Part shown: positions 1 through 8,291 of the stretch, in pieces
How positions within the stretch are numbered: position 1 is the stretch's first letter
How the letters are laid out: every line of letters starts with the position of its first letter
Assembly (NCBI RefSeq): GCF_003030345.1
Contig: NZ_CP028158.1
Location: 62,001 to 126,000, forward strand
Source: Plantactinospora sp. BC1
GTDB taxonomy: Bacteria; Actinomycetota; Actinomycetes; Mycobacteriales; Micromonosporaceae
Length of the DNA stretch: 64,000 bases
Reading direction: 5' to 3'
Made by a program: the position numbers and the translations under genes
Notes under the pieces: model-generated
Databases searched by the model: none
Seen by the model: the letters and a program-made list of their open reading frames with translations, nothing else
Told to the model about the DNA's origin: nothing

Positions 1-462
1 GGCGACCGGGGTCGGTACGCCGTTACGGTCGAGTGTGGACCAGCCGCCCTCGGGAGTGGCCACCCCGACCGCGATCCGGTCGAACCCGGTGCCGGCGAGT
101 TGCGGGCCCAGGCCGGACAGGTCGGTCGCCGGCTCGGCCGGCAGGACGACGAGCAGCAGCCCGAGCCGACCGTCGTCGCCGAGGTTCCGGCGGAGGGCCA
201 GCCCGGCCGCCGACAGCTCGGTGACCCGGGCGGCCAGGCTCCGGCCGTCCCAGAGCACGACCTTGATGGAGAGGGCGGGCGGACCGCCCGTGCCGTCGGT
301 CCAGACGTCGGGGGTTCCGGCTCCCGGGCCCGGAGCGTACGAAGCCCGCCCGCGCACGATCCCGGCGACCCGCGACCGAAACCGGACCATGGACTGCTCC
401 CGAGCGCTGGCGGAGCCGTTCTCCCGCAGCGACCGGGCCAGTTCGGCAAGCGTCGGGTCCAT
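1..462 (-). CDS. Unidentified protein, N-terminal part (cut by window edge)
   Basis: The reading frame starts at ATG (460-462) and stays open for 154 codons to the left edge. The N-terminus (MDPTLAELARSLRENGSASA) looks helical. It is followed by an alternating strand/helix pattern with hydrophobic strands around residues 66-72 (IKVVLW), 100-107 (LGLLLVVL) and a later FDRIAVGV, which suggests a small alpha/beta domain. No family is recognised. It begins 32 bp after the stop of the hydrolase gene at 495-1157 on the same strand, so it is probably the most distal visible member of that operon. The fragment has no signal peptide and no membrane helix. Confidence 0.6.
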   Translation of the reverse strand, partial: MDPTLAELARSLRENGSASAREQSMVRFRSRVAGIVRGRASYAPGPGAGTPDVWTDGTGGPPALSIKVVLWDGRSLAARVTELSAAGLALRRNLGDDGRLGLLLVVLPAEPATDLSGLGPQLAGTGFDRIAVGVATPEGGWSTLDRNGVPTPVA

Positions 463-494
463 TCCCGAATGCTAGGCAAACGGGTCCACCCCGG

Positions 495-1157
495 CTATTC
501 GGCGTTCAGCCGGTACGTGGCATCTTCACACCACCGCAGCGCCGACAACCAGCGTCCGTAACCGGCCGCCATGTCGAGGTGCCCTGCGCCGTTCACCCGG
601 TCGACATCGCACAGTCGGCCATAAACGGCATCGGCTGGCGGCTGGCAGTATCGATCATTGTCGGCACAGACCAATCGGGGTACGGCGAGCGACCCCGAAT
701 GGATCACGTCCAGCGCATCGGTTGGGAGTTGGAATCCGCGTAGTTCCGCCGTTTCCGCGAGGAACCGAGGGCCCGGCGGCGCGACCAGGAGCACCCGGCC
801 GACCGGCAGGTGCACGCTGCCCTGGCGGGCGAGGTGGAGCCAGGTCACGCAGGAGAGGCTGTGTGCCACCACCGCCTGCTCGGCGCCGGGTGCCCGGGCC
901 AGGGCCTGCTCCGTCGCCGCGAGCCAATCCTTGAGTACCGGAAATTCGGGGTCGGGGAGTTGCGGATAACAGACGTCGTGGCCGGCGGCGGTGAGTCGTT
1001 CGGCCAGCCACCGCTGCCAGTGGCCGACCGGCCGGTGGTTCTGCCAGCCATGCAGGATGAGAAAGCGTCGGCGGGGCTCCGTTCGGCCATCGGAACGGGC
1101 CGCCACCGGTCGCCGGTCGCCGGTGTCGTCCCGCCACCGATCCGACCCTGCCCGCAT
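495..1157 (-). CDS. RBBP9/YdeN-like serine hydrolase (alpha/beta hydrolase)
   Basis: This is a 220-aa protein with the RBBP9/YdeN layout. An early ILHGWQNHRPVGHWQRWL segment supplies the oxyanion loop, the nucleophile elbow is VVAHSLSC (Ser in AHSLS rather than GHSxG), the acid is in CADNDRY, and the base is the His of GAGHLDM near the C-terminus. The family hydrolyses small esters or has unknown substrates, and the protein is expected to be cytosolic. The start at 1157 is chosen because its ATG shares a base with the TGA of the membrane-protein gene upstream (TGATG), which implies translational coupling. A much longer open frame exists upstream, but it runs over that gene. The substrate is unknown. 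Confidence 0.82.
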   Translation of the reverse strand: MRAGSDRWRDDTGDRRPVAARSDGRTEPRRRFLILHGWQNHRPVGHWQRWLAERLTAAGHDVCYPQLPDPEFPVLKDWLAATEQALARAPGAEQAVVAHSLSCVTWLHLARQGSVHLPVGRVLLVAPPGPRFLAETAELRGFQLPTDALDVIHSGSLAVPRLVCADNDRYCQPPADAVYGRLCDVDRVNGAGHLDMAAGYGRWLSALRWCEDATYRLNAE

Positions 1158-1537
1158 CAGAGAAGCTCGCCCCACTGGATGAACCGGGGCAGCAGCAGAA
1201 TCGCACCGACCAACGCGATTCCGGTGAGCACCAGGGGAATGCGCGCCTTCCGGAACGCGCCGCGCAGGTACTGTTCGCGGATGTCCTGCTTCTCCCGATC
1301 GCTGAAGTCGCGGTCGATGTAGAGGTCGGCGTCGCGTTCCCCGTGTTCCAACACCTGGGCGGCCCAGGTGAGGAAGGCGGCGGCGAGTACCCAGAGCAGC
1401 GCGTCCAGCGCGATCTTGGCAGTGGACACCTCGCCCTCGGGACCGGTGGAAACCGACGTGATCAGGTTGATCCCGGCGCCCGCGAAGATCCCGGCGAGGA
1501 AGTTCAGCGACGACGGCGCGGGCGGGATCACGGTCAC
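1157..1537 (-). CDS. Small two-helix membrane protein of the NTPase operon
   Basis: This is a 126-aa protein with no recognised enzyme motif. Two hydrophobic segments are clear: residues about 42-63 (ALDALLWVLAAAFLTWAAQV) and 100-120 (IPLVLTGIALVGAILLL). The stretch between them is charged (ERDADLYIDRDFSDREKQ, then REQYLRGAFRKAR). The start overlaps the stop of the NTPase gene by 4 bp (ATGA), and the stop overlaps the start of the hydrolase, so the three are translated as a unit. The helix just before the last membrane segment (YLRGAFRKAR) loosely recalls the small membrane domains found next to bacterial TRADD-N conflict proteins. That is an impression only and needs a profile search. Confidence 0.75.
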   Translation of the reverse strand: MTVIPPAPSSLNFLAGIFAGAGINLITSVSTGPEGEVSTAKIALDALLWVLAAAFLTWAAQVLEHGERDADLYIDRDFSDREKQDIREQYLRGAFRKARIPLVLTGIALVGAILLLPRFIQWGELL

Positions 1538-4341
1538 GCCGGACGCTCCTCGTCCGGCCCCGGTCCGCCGTTGCGCGACTCGTCACAGTAGACGACCGGG
1601 AAGGGCAGCTTCGGCCATGCCACGTCGAGGACCTGCCGGCCGAGCCGGTCCAGCCCTTCCAGCACCCGCCGTGGCGCGGATTCGGCCAGCTCGCCGGAGA
1701 GTTCCTGCCAGGTGTCCCGCTGGGCGAGCAACTGGGCGAGGCTGCGCTGGACCGAGACCGTCTGGACCGGTACCTTGGCCCGTTTGTTGATCTGGTCGTT
1801 GATGGCGCTGATCAGCTGGTTCGAGGCGTTGTGCCAGATGCCCAGCTGGCCCGGCCGGAGGCCGCAGGGCCGCGCCTCCACCAGCCTCGGCGGCTCGAAG
1901 ACGTCCCCACCAGCACCGTTGAGGGGAACCTCGACCGGCGACACCGCGCTGCCGCGCTGGGTGCTCAACACGTCACTGAGCAGCGCGCGGCACTCCGTCC
2001 GGACCGTCTGCCAGACGACGTTGGCGAGCTGGTAGGTGATGAAGGGCATCCGTAGCCGCTCCTCGGGCCGGGACTCCGACGGCGGTGGCGGTGGCTTGCG
2101 CAGCTCCAGGTCCATCCGCTCCAGCAGGGGCTTCAGGTACGGCTGGAGCGACAGGTCGGAACAGAGCGTCAGCGTCTCCAGCATGTTGGCGAGGTCCAGC
2201 TCCCGATTCTTGTGGGCGCACCGCTCACAGCGGCGCTCCAGCCAGCCGGCCGCCTCGGTCAGCTGTTGCCGGCTCGGATATCCGGTCATGGTCAGCGCGG
2301 TGAGGCACATCGCGGTCGTCGCCTCGTCGCTGTTCCAGGTGCCGGTACCGCTGCGCCACCACTGCACCTTCCGACCGTCGTTGCCGAGCAGCCCGATCAG
2401 CCAGCGGCACGACTTCGACACCAGCGGGTTGTCGGCGCGCTGGCCGGCCTGGCTCATCCCGATCAGCACCCGGGCGGTCACCCACGGCACCCGACCGGGG
2501 TAGTAGCTGCCGGCCGGCTCCTGGGCGCGCTCGGCCATCGCGACGAGCTGCTTGATCCGGGTGGTGTCGCGGAAGTCCGCGGGTGCGCTGCTCTCCAGGC
2601 CGAGCAGCAGGCCCAGCACCCAGTTCTGGTAGGCCACCATCTGGTCGATCTGGTCGGCCGGCTGCTCCGGCGGGTTGCCGGCCTGGGCGAGGATCTCGTC
2701 CTCCCGGCGCATCGCCTCGGCGATGTGCACGGTGAAGTCGGTGAAGTCGTCCGTCGTCCCGCCGACCGGTATCGGGTACCGCTGCTCGGGGTTCTCGTAC
2801 TGCCACCGGTTCCGGATGGGTTCGGCGATCTTCCGCCAGCGTTCCGTGTCGTCCGGGCGCAGCCGGGTGAGCGCGGTCGCGGCGAAGACCGCGGCGCCGA
2901 GGCTGTCTCCCCAGGTGGGATCCTCGTCGATCTTGCGTTCGAGGTACGAGGCGAGCTGTTCGAGCAGGTCCCAGGTGCTGAGCAGGTAGAGGCTCTCGTG
3001 GCGGAGCGAGTCGGGGGAGACGATCTGGTCGAGCCGGCTCAGGGTGGCCCGGATCGCGCGGGCCCCGCCGGCCTGGAGGTGCCGCCAGATGATGTCCTCC
3101 GGCTCCGCGTAGCACTCGCTGGTCCAGTGCTTCAGGGCATGCTCGACGACCAGCTGAGCGCGCCGACGCGGCCCGATGGTGTACGCGTCGTCGGTGCGGT
3201 GCACCAGGTTGCGCCCGTGCAGCCGTTCGGGCCGGCCGTCGAAGCGCTGGTCCGCCTCCCGGCTCGCCATCGCCAGCCCGAGCACGCCGAGACAGGCCAG
3301 GTGGTAGAGGGCACGCTGCTCCATCGGGTCCTCGGTGCCGCCGGTGTACTCCTGCTGGAGGTCGAGTTCGGTCGGGCACCGCCGGTACGCCTCGTAGAAG
3401 TCCAGCGCCGACTTGGCGATGTGTACGTCCTGGCCGGCCAGCTTGGTTATCTTGAGCCGCGCGTCGTTGTCCAGGAACGTGGCGTCGGCGAGCATCTGCC
3501 GGATCGTCGCGGTGGCGTCGAGCCGGACCTGGTGCAGGTCGAGAATCTGCTCACCGCGCTCGACCACCCGGCCGACCGACGTCCAGCCGGTGGCCAGCAC
3601 CTGCACGACCACGCCGAAGGTCTGCCGGATCCGCTTGACGTAGTCGAAGACGCTCCAGGCCGCCGGGATGTTGGCGTGCAGGCCGTCGATGACGAGCAGG
3701 TAGTCGCGGAGGCGTTCGAGCTGGAGCAGCGCCGCCGCGACGGACTCGGGGCCGTCGGCCGGGTCGCTGAGGTTCAGCCAGATGACGCCCCGGTTGTCGT
3801 TCAGGTATTTCGTCGCGAAGTGCGCGGCGAGTGCGGACCGCCCGGAACCGTGGTCCCCGGTCACCAGGACGTGGTGGCCGGTGTTCAGGTTGCTGTCCAC
3901 CTCCTCGGCGGCCGGCGTGAGCCGGTACATCTCCCGCCGGGCCAGCAGCTGGTCGCCGGAGGGTGGCAGCGCCTGCCCGATCCGCTTCGGACGCCAGGTG
4001 TCGGCGAGTGGTTTCGGGGCGACCAGCGCACTTGCCAGCAGTTCGAGCGGGCCGAGGTCCTTGTTGCGGGCGGCGAGGATGACCCGGAGGCCGAGCCGGA
4101 CCGTCTGCCCGCCGTTCGGGCCCTCGACCTGGACCTCCAGGCAGGCCGGGTCGTCGACGAAGCTGACCTGGACGGGCTGGAACCGCAGGGCCGTCTCGGC
4201 GGACTCCTGGAGTTGCTCGCCCAGCGCCGCGAGATCTTCGCCCGCGGCGCTGAGGACCTGGTCGGGGTCAGCGTCGGAGGGAAGCCGCTGGAGGGCCTCC
4301 CAGCCGGTACGCATGGTCGGGGCGAGGGGCGGGACCGACAC
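1534..4341 (-). CDS. Large P-loop NTPase with C-terminal helical-repeat region (STAND-like)
   Basis: This is a 935-aa protein. The N-terminal 100 or so residues are of unknown type. A nucleotide-binding domain follows with P-loop VTGDHGSGRSAL (Arg where Lys is usual) and a hydrophobic Walker B-like strand, YLLVIDGL. The rest is alpha-helical, with paired-helix segments such as TWNSDEATTAMCLTAL that resemble alpha-alpha toroid or solenoid repeats. The overall plan matches STAND-type switches, in which a sensor repeat controls an NTPase. No catalytic effector domain is visible, so the effector may be the coupled hydrolase or membrane protein. A GTG start at 4341 is preferred because GGGAGGAG lies 8-10 nt upstream. 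An ATG at 4389 would add 16 residues. The stop overlaps the next gene by 4 bp. Confidence 0.75.
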   Translation of the reverse strand: MSVPPLAPTMRTGWEALQRLPSDADPDQVLSAAGEDLAALGEQLQESAETALRFQPVQVSFVDDPACLEVQVEGPNGGQTVRLGLRVILAARNKDLGPLELLASALVAPKPLADTWRPKRIGQALPPSGDQLLARREMYRLTPAAEEVDSNLNTGHHVLVTGDHGSGRSALAAHFATKYLNDNRGVIWLNLSDPADGPESVAAALLQLERLRDYLLVIDGLHANIPAAWSVFDYVKRIRQTFGVVVQVLATGWTSVGRVVERGEQILDLHQVRLDATATIRQMLADATFLDNDARLKITKLAGQDVHIAKSALDFYEAYRRCPTELDLQQEYTGGTEDPMEQRALYHLACLGVLGLAMASREADQRFDGRPERLHGRNLVHRTDDAYTIGPRRRAQLVVEHALKHWTSECYAEPEDIIWRHLQAGGARAIRATLSRLDQIVSPDSLRHESLYLLSTWDLLEQLASYLERKIDEDPTWGDSLGAAVFAATALTRLRPDDTERWRKIAEPIRNRWQYENPEQRYPIPVGGTTDDFTDFTVHIAEAMRREDEILAQAGNPPEQPADQIDQMVAYQNWVLGLLLGLESSAPADFRDTTRIKQLVAMAERAQEPAGSYYPGRVPWVTARVLIGMSQAGQRADNPLVSKSCRWLIGLLGNDGRKVQWWRSGTGTWNSDEATTAMCLTALTMTGYPSRQQLTEAAGWLERRCERCAHKNRELDLANMLETLTLCSDLSLQPYLKPLLERMDLELRKPPPPPSESRPEERLRMPFITYQLANVVWQTVRTECRALLSDVLSTQRGSAVSPVEVPLNGAGGDVFEPPRLVEARPCGLRPGQLGIWHNASNQLISAINDQINKRAKVPVQTVSVQRSLAQLLAQRDTWQELSGELAESAPRRVLEGLDRLGRQVLDVAWPKLPFPVVYCDESRNGGPGPDEERPA

Positions 4342-4413
4342 CGAATACACTCCTCCCGGCGGTGGATCGGGCCCCTTGCGAACCGGCACCCGCAGGGGTG
4401 AATGCTGGCAACC

Positions 4414-4444
4414 GCCCCCGTAGCCCTGACTTGCGGCCGGGGGC
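4414..4444 (-). terminator. Hairpin directly after the methyltransferase-like gene
   Basis: GCCCCCG (4414-4420) pairs with CGGGGGC (4438-4444). This gives a 7-bp GC stem with a 17-nt loop, starting one base past the stop codon at 4445. There is no T-run, so it could be a weak terminator or a processing/attenuation point between this gene and the NTPase gene downstream. Confidence 0.35.
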
Positions 4445-5953
4445 CTACTGCCTGCTTGCCGTCACGCGTAGGTACTCGGTGCCGACGAGTTCACCTTGGA
4501 CGCGTTCGGCAGTTCGGTTGAGAACGTCGAAATCGCGATCTTGGAACAATTTGATCACTTCGTCGACGTCCCCGAGATCATGACTCTTCATTCGCTCGGC
4601 ATACCGTCGCCCGGCACGTGACAGATCCTCAATGTCGATCGACAGCATACCCTGCCACCCACTGGCACGCTCACGCAGCCGCAGCTCGAAGTCGTCGGTC
4701 GGATCGGTGACCCGATATCGATCATTGGCCTCCAGATCGCTGGGCTCCTGTATGCGGTAGTCGTTACGGGGATGCAGGCGAACAGTGGTCAGTACGGTGC
4801 CCCGGCTACGCAGAAGACCGGACCAGTTGTCCACCGCCTGTCTAGCCTGTTTCCGGCTCAGCCGGGTCAGAAAGGCGTCAGCCACGATCAGGTCGAAGGG
4901 CGCCTCCGCCAACAGTCCGGCCTCCGACAGTTCCGCCGAACTGGTGACGTCGGCCTTGTGCAGCGTGATCCGCAGCCCCAGCCGGCCGGCGTACCACTGG
5001 CAGGCCAGCAGCGGCGTCTGGCAGAGGTCGAGTACGTGCACGTCCAGGTCCGGCGGTATCACACCGGAGGAGTCCCGGGCGGCGTGCAGGACGAACGCCA
5101 ACGTCGTGTAGTCGGCGGTGCCGCTGATCAGAATGCGCCGAGCGCCGTTCTGGATCTCCTCTCGGAGCCGGTCGGCATAGAAGCTGGCGTGCCAACTGGG
5201 ACTGCTCACCATGTCGAACAACCGGAGGTACTGCCAGACGCCGTGATACCACCGGCATTCCTCCGGATCCACGTATTTGCTGCTGGTGCAGGACATCGAC
5301 GCGAGCGCGTACAACATCTGCGCCGATTCGAGCATCCAACGGGTGAGATCCGGACCGGTCGGCCGGCCGCCATCGGCCAGGTGCCGTTCCATCCGGTGGG
5401 CTTCGGCCAGGCTCCGCAGCATTCTCCGGGCATTTTCGATTTCGCTGGTGTGCCCGCTGACCAGCCAGGACGCCGAACCCGATCCGCCGAACTCCTCCCG
5501 CACCACGACGCAGCCGTCGATGAGCCACAGGTCGGCCATCGGCACCTGGGGCTGTTCGCTCCAGCCCTGCACCGAGACGCAGAGCGAGGTGAGCTGTGAT
5601 TCCTCGTCGCGCTGCACCACCTCTAGTGCCCGACGCTCGTCGCCCGACGGGACCAGGTAATATCGCTCGACCTCACACCGCTGCGCGAGCTGCCGCCAGA
5701 TCATCCCGGAAAACTGTCGCCGCGTATCCGGCATGAACGGAATGATCTGCTGCACCCGCCGCCGGGTTTCGCCGATCGTGAGGCTCTGCACGAGCTCCTC
5801 GACCGCGTCGGCCGGCACCCGGACGCTGTGTGGATCCGTTCCTTCGAACGAGAGCCGGTGCATCAGACAGGCCCGCCGGGCGTGCTCGATCAGCGGACCG
5901 GCGGACGGCTCCTGGTGCTGCCTGTCGAGTCCCGGCTGAGCCTGGTTCGTCAT
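4445..5953 (-). CDS. SAM-dependent methyltransferase-like protein with N-terminal helical domain
   Basis: This is a 502-aa protein. The C-terminal half has a Rossmann-type methyltransferase layout: strand and loop RILISGTADYTTL at the motif I position, acidic end of strand 2 in DLDVHVLDLCQTPL, a polar strand (RITLHKADVT), then FDLIVADAFLTRL and a later strand, RGTVLTTVRLH. The glycine-rich loop is weak, so catalysis is not certain. The N-terminal half contains a beta-rich segment (VSVQGWSEQPQVPMADLWLI) followed by helices, which may form a sensor or regulator domain. The ATG at 5953 has AGGAG six bases upstream. It lies 8 bp after the stop of the EgtD-like gene, so the two form an operon. The substrate is unknown. 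Confidence 0.7.
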   Translation of the reverse strand: MTNQAQPGLDRQHQEPSAGPLIEHARRACLMHRLSFEGTDPHSVRVPADAVEELVQSLTIGETRRRVQQIIPFMPDTRRQFSGMIWRQLAQRCEVERYYLVPSGDERRALEVVQRDEESQLTSLCVSVQGWSEQPQVPMADLWLIDGCVVVREEFGGSGSASWLVSGHTSEIENARRMLRSLAEAHRMERHLADGGRPTGPDLTRWMLESAQMLYALASMSCTSSKYVDPEECRWYHGVWQYLRLFDMVSSPSWHASFYADRLREEIQNGARRILISGTADYTTLAFVLHAARDSSGVIPPDLDVHVLDLCQTPLLACQWYAGRLGLRITLHKADVTSSAELSEAGLLAEAPFDLIVADAFLTRLSRKQARQAVDNWSGLLRSRGTVLTTVRLHPRNDYRIQEPSDLEANDRYRVTDPTDDFELRLRERASGWQGMLSIDIEDLSRAGRRYAERMKSHDLGDVDEVIKLFQDRDFDVLNRTAERVQGELVGTEYLRVTASRQ

Positions 5954-5961
5954 TTCTGCTC

Positions 5962-6954
5962 CTACCCCCGTGTAGCAGCGACAGTCATATGGTGACGGGT
6001 CTCGTCGACCCGGGCGGCCCTGATGGACCACCCCGCGTTCTCAATCAACCGAACCACCTCGTCGCAAGTGAAGCGACGAGACAGAAAGCATCGGAAATGG
6101 TGTCCGCCGGCCAGGTCCAACCCCTCCACCCGGGCGTCGCGCAGCAGGGTGACCTCGCCGACGACGGTGCTGTCGACGTACCGGAGCACGAGTTCGAGGT
6201 CGCTGGGGCGCAGCCCGCAGGCGATCAGCGGTTCGAGTGCGGCGCAGCGGAACGCATGCGTCCGGTACGCCGTCATGGTGGACTCGACCAGCGCGGCCGG
6301 CTGCCGGAGCAGGACGCTGGCCAGGAGTACGTCCCCGTTTCGCAGGCCGGCGGCCAGATTGCCGAGCGCCCGGGACGGGTCCTCGACGTTGCCGAGGGTG
6401 TGCCCGAGCAGGCAGACGAGCACCGGCTCCTCGCCCGCCCGCCACCGCTCCACGCACGACAACGGCAGGTCCTCGAAGTCCCACACGCTGGTCTCAACGA
6501 GGAAGTCGTCGTCGAAGCTGCTGCGCAGCCGGTCGCAGGCGATCTCCAGCAGCGTGGCGCTGAAGTCGATCGCCAGGTAACGGCGGAAGCGCAGACCGCG
6601 TGCGGCGAGGTGCCTCAGGAAGGTCACGGTGTGCAGCCCGTTGCCGGGCCCGAGTTCGGCGATTCCGCCGACCGTCGCCGCCCCCAGGCCCAGCGACAGT
6701 AAGATGTCCGACTCGTTCGCCGCGGATGCCATCATCGCCGTGTAGTCGACGCCGCTGGCATAGTGATCATGCGTGTAGGCGGCGCTACCCGCATAGGCGA
6801 ACTTGAGTGGGAGAGCGCCTGCGGAAATGGACTCGATAATGGCCTGGCGGTGGAATGAACTCTCCAGGAAGGACGCCCCGTGCGAGGGCCTCGCTCGTCC
6901 GTGCAGTTCTTCCACGGTGCCGTCTCCCCCAGGCCCGAGCACTAAACAGCACAT
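5962..6954 (-). CDS. EgtD-like (histidine N-alpha-methyltransferase superfamily) methyltransferase
   Basis: This protein of about 330 aa has a clear SAM-binding core: motif I ELGPGNGLHTVTFL, motif II acidic residue in RYLAIDFSATLLEIA, and the signature CLLGHTLGNVEDP. The last matches the 'GxTLGN/GTIGN' segment of EgtD-type N-methyltransferases. The upstream KFAYAGSAAYTHDHY segment also fits that superfamily. The classical EgtD histidine-binding residues cannot be confirmed by eye, and no egtB/egtC neighbours are present, so ergothioneine synthesis is not implied. ATG 6954 is used as the start because a promoter-like pair lies about 45-70 bp upstream and the frame further upstream is not protein-like. 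Internal GTG codons are alternatives. Confidence 0.75.
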   Translation of the reverse strand: MCCLVLGPGGDGTVEELHGRARPSHGASFLESSFHRQAIIESISAGALPLKFAYAGSAAYTHDHYASGVDYTAMMASAANESDILLSLGLGAATVGGIAELGPGNGLHTVTFLRHLAARGLRFRRYLAIDFSATLLEIACDRLRSSFDDDFLVETSVWDFEDLPLSCVERWRAGEEPVLVCLLGHTLGNVEDPSRALGNLAAGLRNGDVLLASVLLRQPAALVESTMTAYRTHAFRCAALEPLIACGLRPSDLELVLRYVDSTVVGEVTLLRDARVEGLDLAGGHHFRCFLSRRFTCDEVVRLIENAGWSIRAARVDETRHHMTVAATRG

Positions 6955-7437
6955 CAGCGGCCCCCGGATCGCGGCACCACCGCTCCCGCGGGTCCTAGTA
7001 CAACGCAGGGTCAGTCGAGCCGTCAATAGAACGATTGGTTGAGTCATGTCGATGAAGGACGGTTTTTCCGACGCCACTGATCGAGGACAGATAAGCCGGA
7101 AGGTGAGGTACTCGGCGGATGCGGGTGAGTGGATCATTGGGCTGAACAGTCGGTGACGGAAAATCACCGGCCAGCCTCGACGCTCCTTCCGGCGCCGTAC
7201 CACCGGCCGAAGCCGACCCGGTCGACGTCGGTGGTCGACGGAAACCGTGATCGGCGATGGCATCGGCCCGCCAAAAGCGGATCAGGCGCCGTTCGGGTGT
7301 TCCGGGGCAACCGCACAGCAGGATCCTCGACCATCAGGTCCGAAACGGACGGACTCCCGGTCCGACGTCACCGGCGTCCCGGGCTCGCCGGCCGCGCCGC
7401 CGGCAGCCCGGTCCGGGCAGCACCCGTCGGCATCGGG
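6955..7437. other. Intergenic stretch without a gene
   Basis: It lies between two minus-strand genes. It holds the promoter at 6997-7026 and is somewhat less GC-rich than its surroundings around 7020-7140. Open frames here have unnatural composition and no ribosome site. I see no RNA gene. Confidence 0.5.
6997..7026 (-). promoter_or_regulatory. Sigma-70-like promoter of the 7-to-1 kb operon
   Basis: On the minus strand TTGACG (7021-7026) is followed after 18 bp by TGTACT (6997-7002). These match the -35 and -10 consensus at 5/6 and 4/6. The predicted 5' leader before ATG 6954 is about 35-40 nt. Confidence 0.5.
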
Positions 7438-7971
7438 TCACCCACCGGAACAGAACGCACAGGACTCGCGCTCGGACCAGCTCGGCCGATCCACACTCTC
7501 CGGGCTGAACGACGGCTGTCCGAAGTCAGCCCGTACCGACATCCGAAACTGCCACAGCGCCTCCGCGAACGGGTGGTACGCGTCGTGGTACTCCCGGGAG
7601 TTGGTCCTCGCACCAGCTCGGATCACGGTTCGGATCGCGACGAGGCGACCGAAGACCGTCTCCCCGGCCTTCACCAACGGGGCGGTCGCGGCGACGAGCA
7701 ACCGCTCCCGGGCGCCGTACAGACCGGCCTCGTGGATGACTCTGCTGACCGCCGCCCGCCGCTCGTCCGCCGGTACCGACGCCTCGCCGACCTCCCGCAG
7801 CCCGGCATGAGCGAGGTTCAGCGCGAGCACGAAGTCGACGCAGACCTCCCGCCTGACCTGCTCGTCGTCCCGAACACGCTGCCGGCGGTCCCGGCGTACG
7901 TCCGTGAGCAGCGTGCCCGACAGTGCGATCACCGCGCCGACCGCGGTCGCGAGGAGTGGCAGCAGATCCAT
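7438..7971 (-). CDS. Hypothetical protein with N-terminal membrane anchor
   Basis: This is a 177-aa protein. Residues 2-19 (DLLPLLATAVGAVIALSG) form one hydrophobic helix, followed by an arginine-rich stop-transfer segment (DVRRDRRQRVRDDEQVRRE) that predicts a cytoplasmic C-terminal body. The body is helical, with a conserved-looking end (REYHDAYHPFAEALWQF). Proteins with this plan are common in actinobacteria and have no assigned role. ATG 7971 is chosen because the hydrophobic helix begins there, although the open frame extends further upstream. It stands alone and is divergent from the FAD monooxygenase gene. Confidence 0.65.
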   Translation of the reverse strand: MDLLPLLATAVGAVIALSGTLLTDVRRDRRQRVRDDEQVRREVCVDFVLALNLAHAGLREVGEASVPADERRAAVSRVIHEAGLYGARERLLVAATAPLVKAGETVFGRLVAIRTVIRAGARTNSREYHDAYHPFAEALWQFRMSVRADFGQPSFSPESVDRPSWSERESCAFCSGG

Positions 7972-8291
7972 GACAGGGAAGATATCGAGCCGGCGACGAG
8001 TGAGCCGCACCGTCGCCCCGGGTGAGGACGAACGGATTGGCGCGGAAAACGACGGCGCGGCGGCTTTGTCGTGGCAACCGGTCGCCGCTGTCGCATGACG
8101 CGGATCGCATCGCGTCGGAGTGAGCAACCTGCCAGGGTCGCACCCTTTACCGCAGGGCCGGGAGATGATAGTGACCGGCTCAAGGCTCGCCACGGCTCGT
8201 CGGAATCAGCGGTAGCGGCTATCGAGTTGCCGCCCGCTGTCTCTCCGGTCGATCTTCCGAGTCGATCTATTGTCTGGAATGATTTTGGACC
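7972..8291. promoter_or_regulatory. Divergent intergenic region upstream of the FAD monooxygenase
   Basis: This 320-bp region separates divergent genes and must hold both promoters. The only structure I can point to is a direct repeat of GTCGATCT at 8248-8255 and 8261-8268 (13-bp spacing), just upstream of the monooxygenase start. No convincing -35/-10 pair was found. Confidence 0.35.

Noticed and set aside
5962-6954. Ergothioneine pathway (egtD)
   Set aside because: The protein has the superfamily signature but no egtA/B/C/E neighbours, and the histidine-binding residues could not be confirmed.
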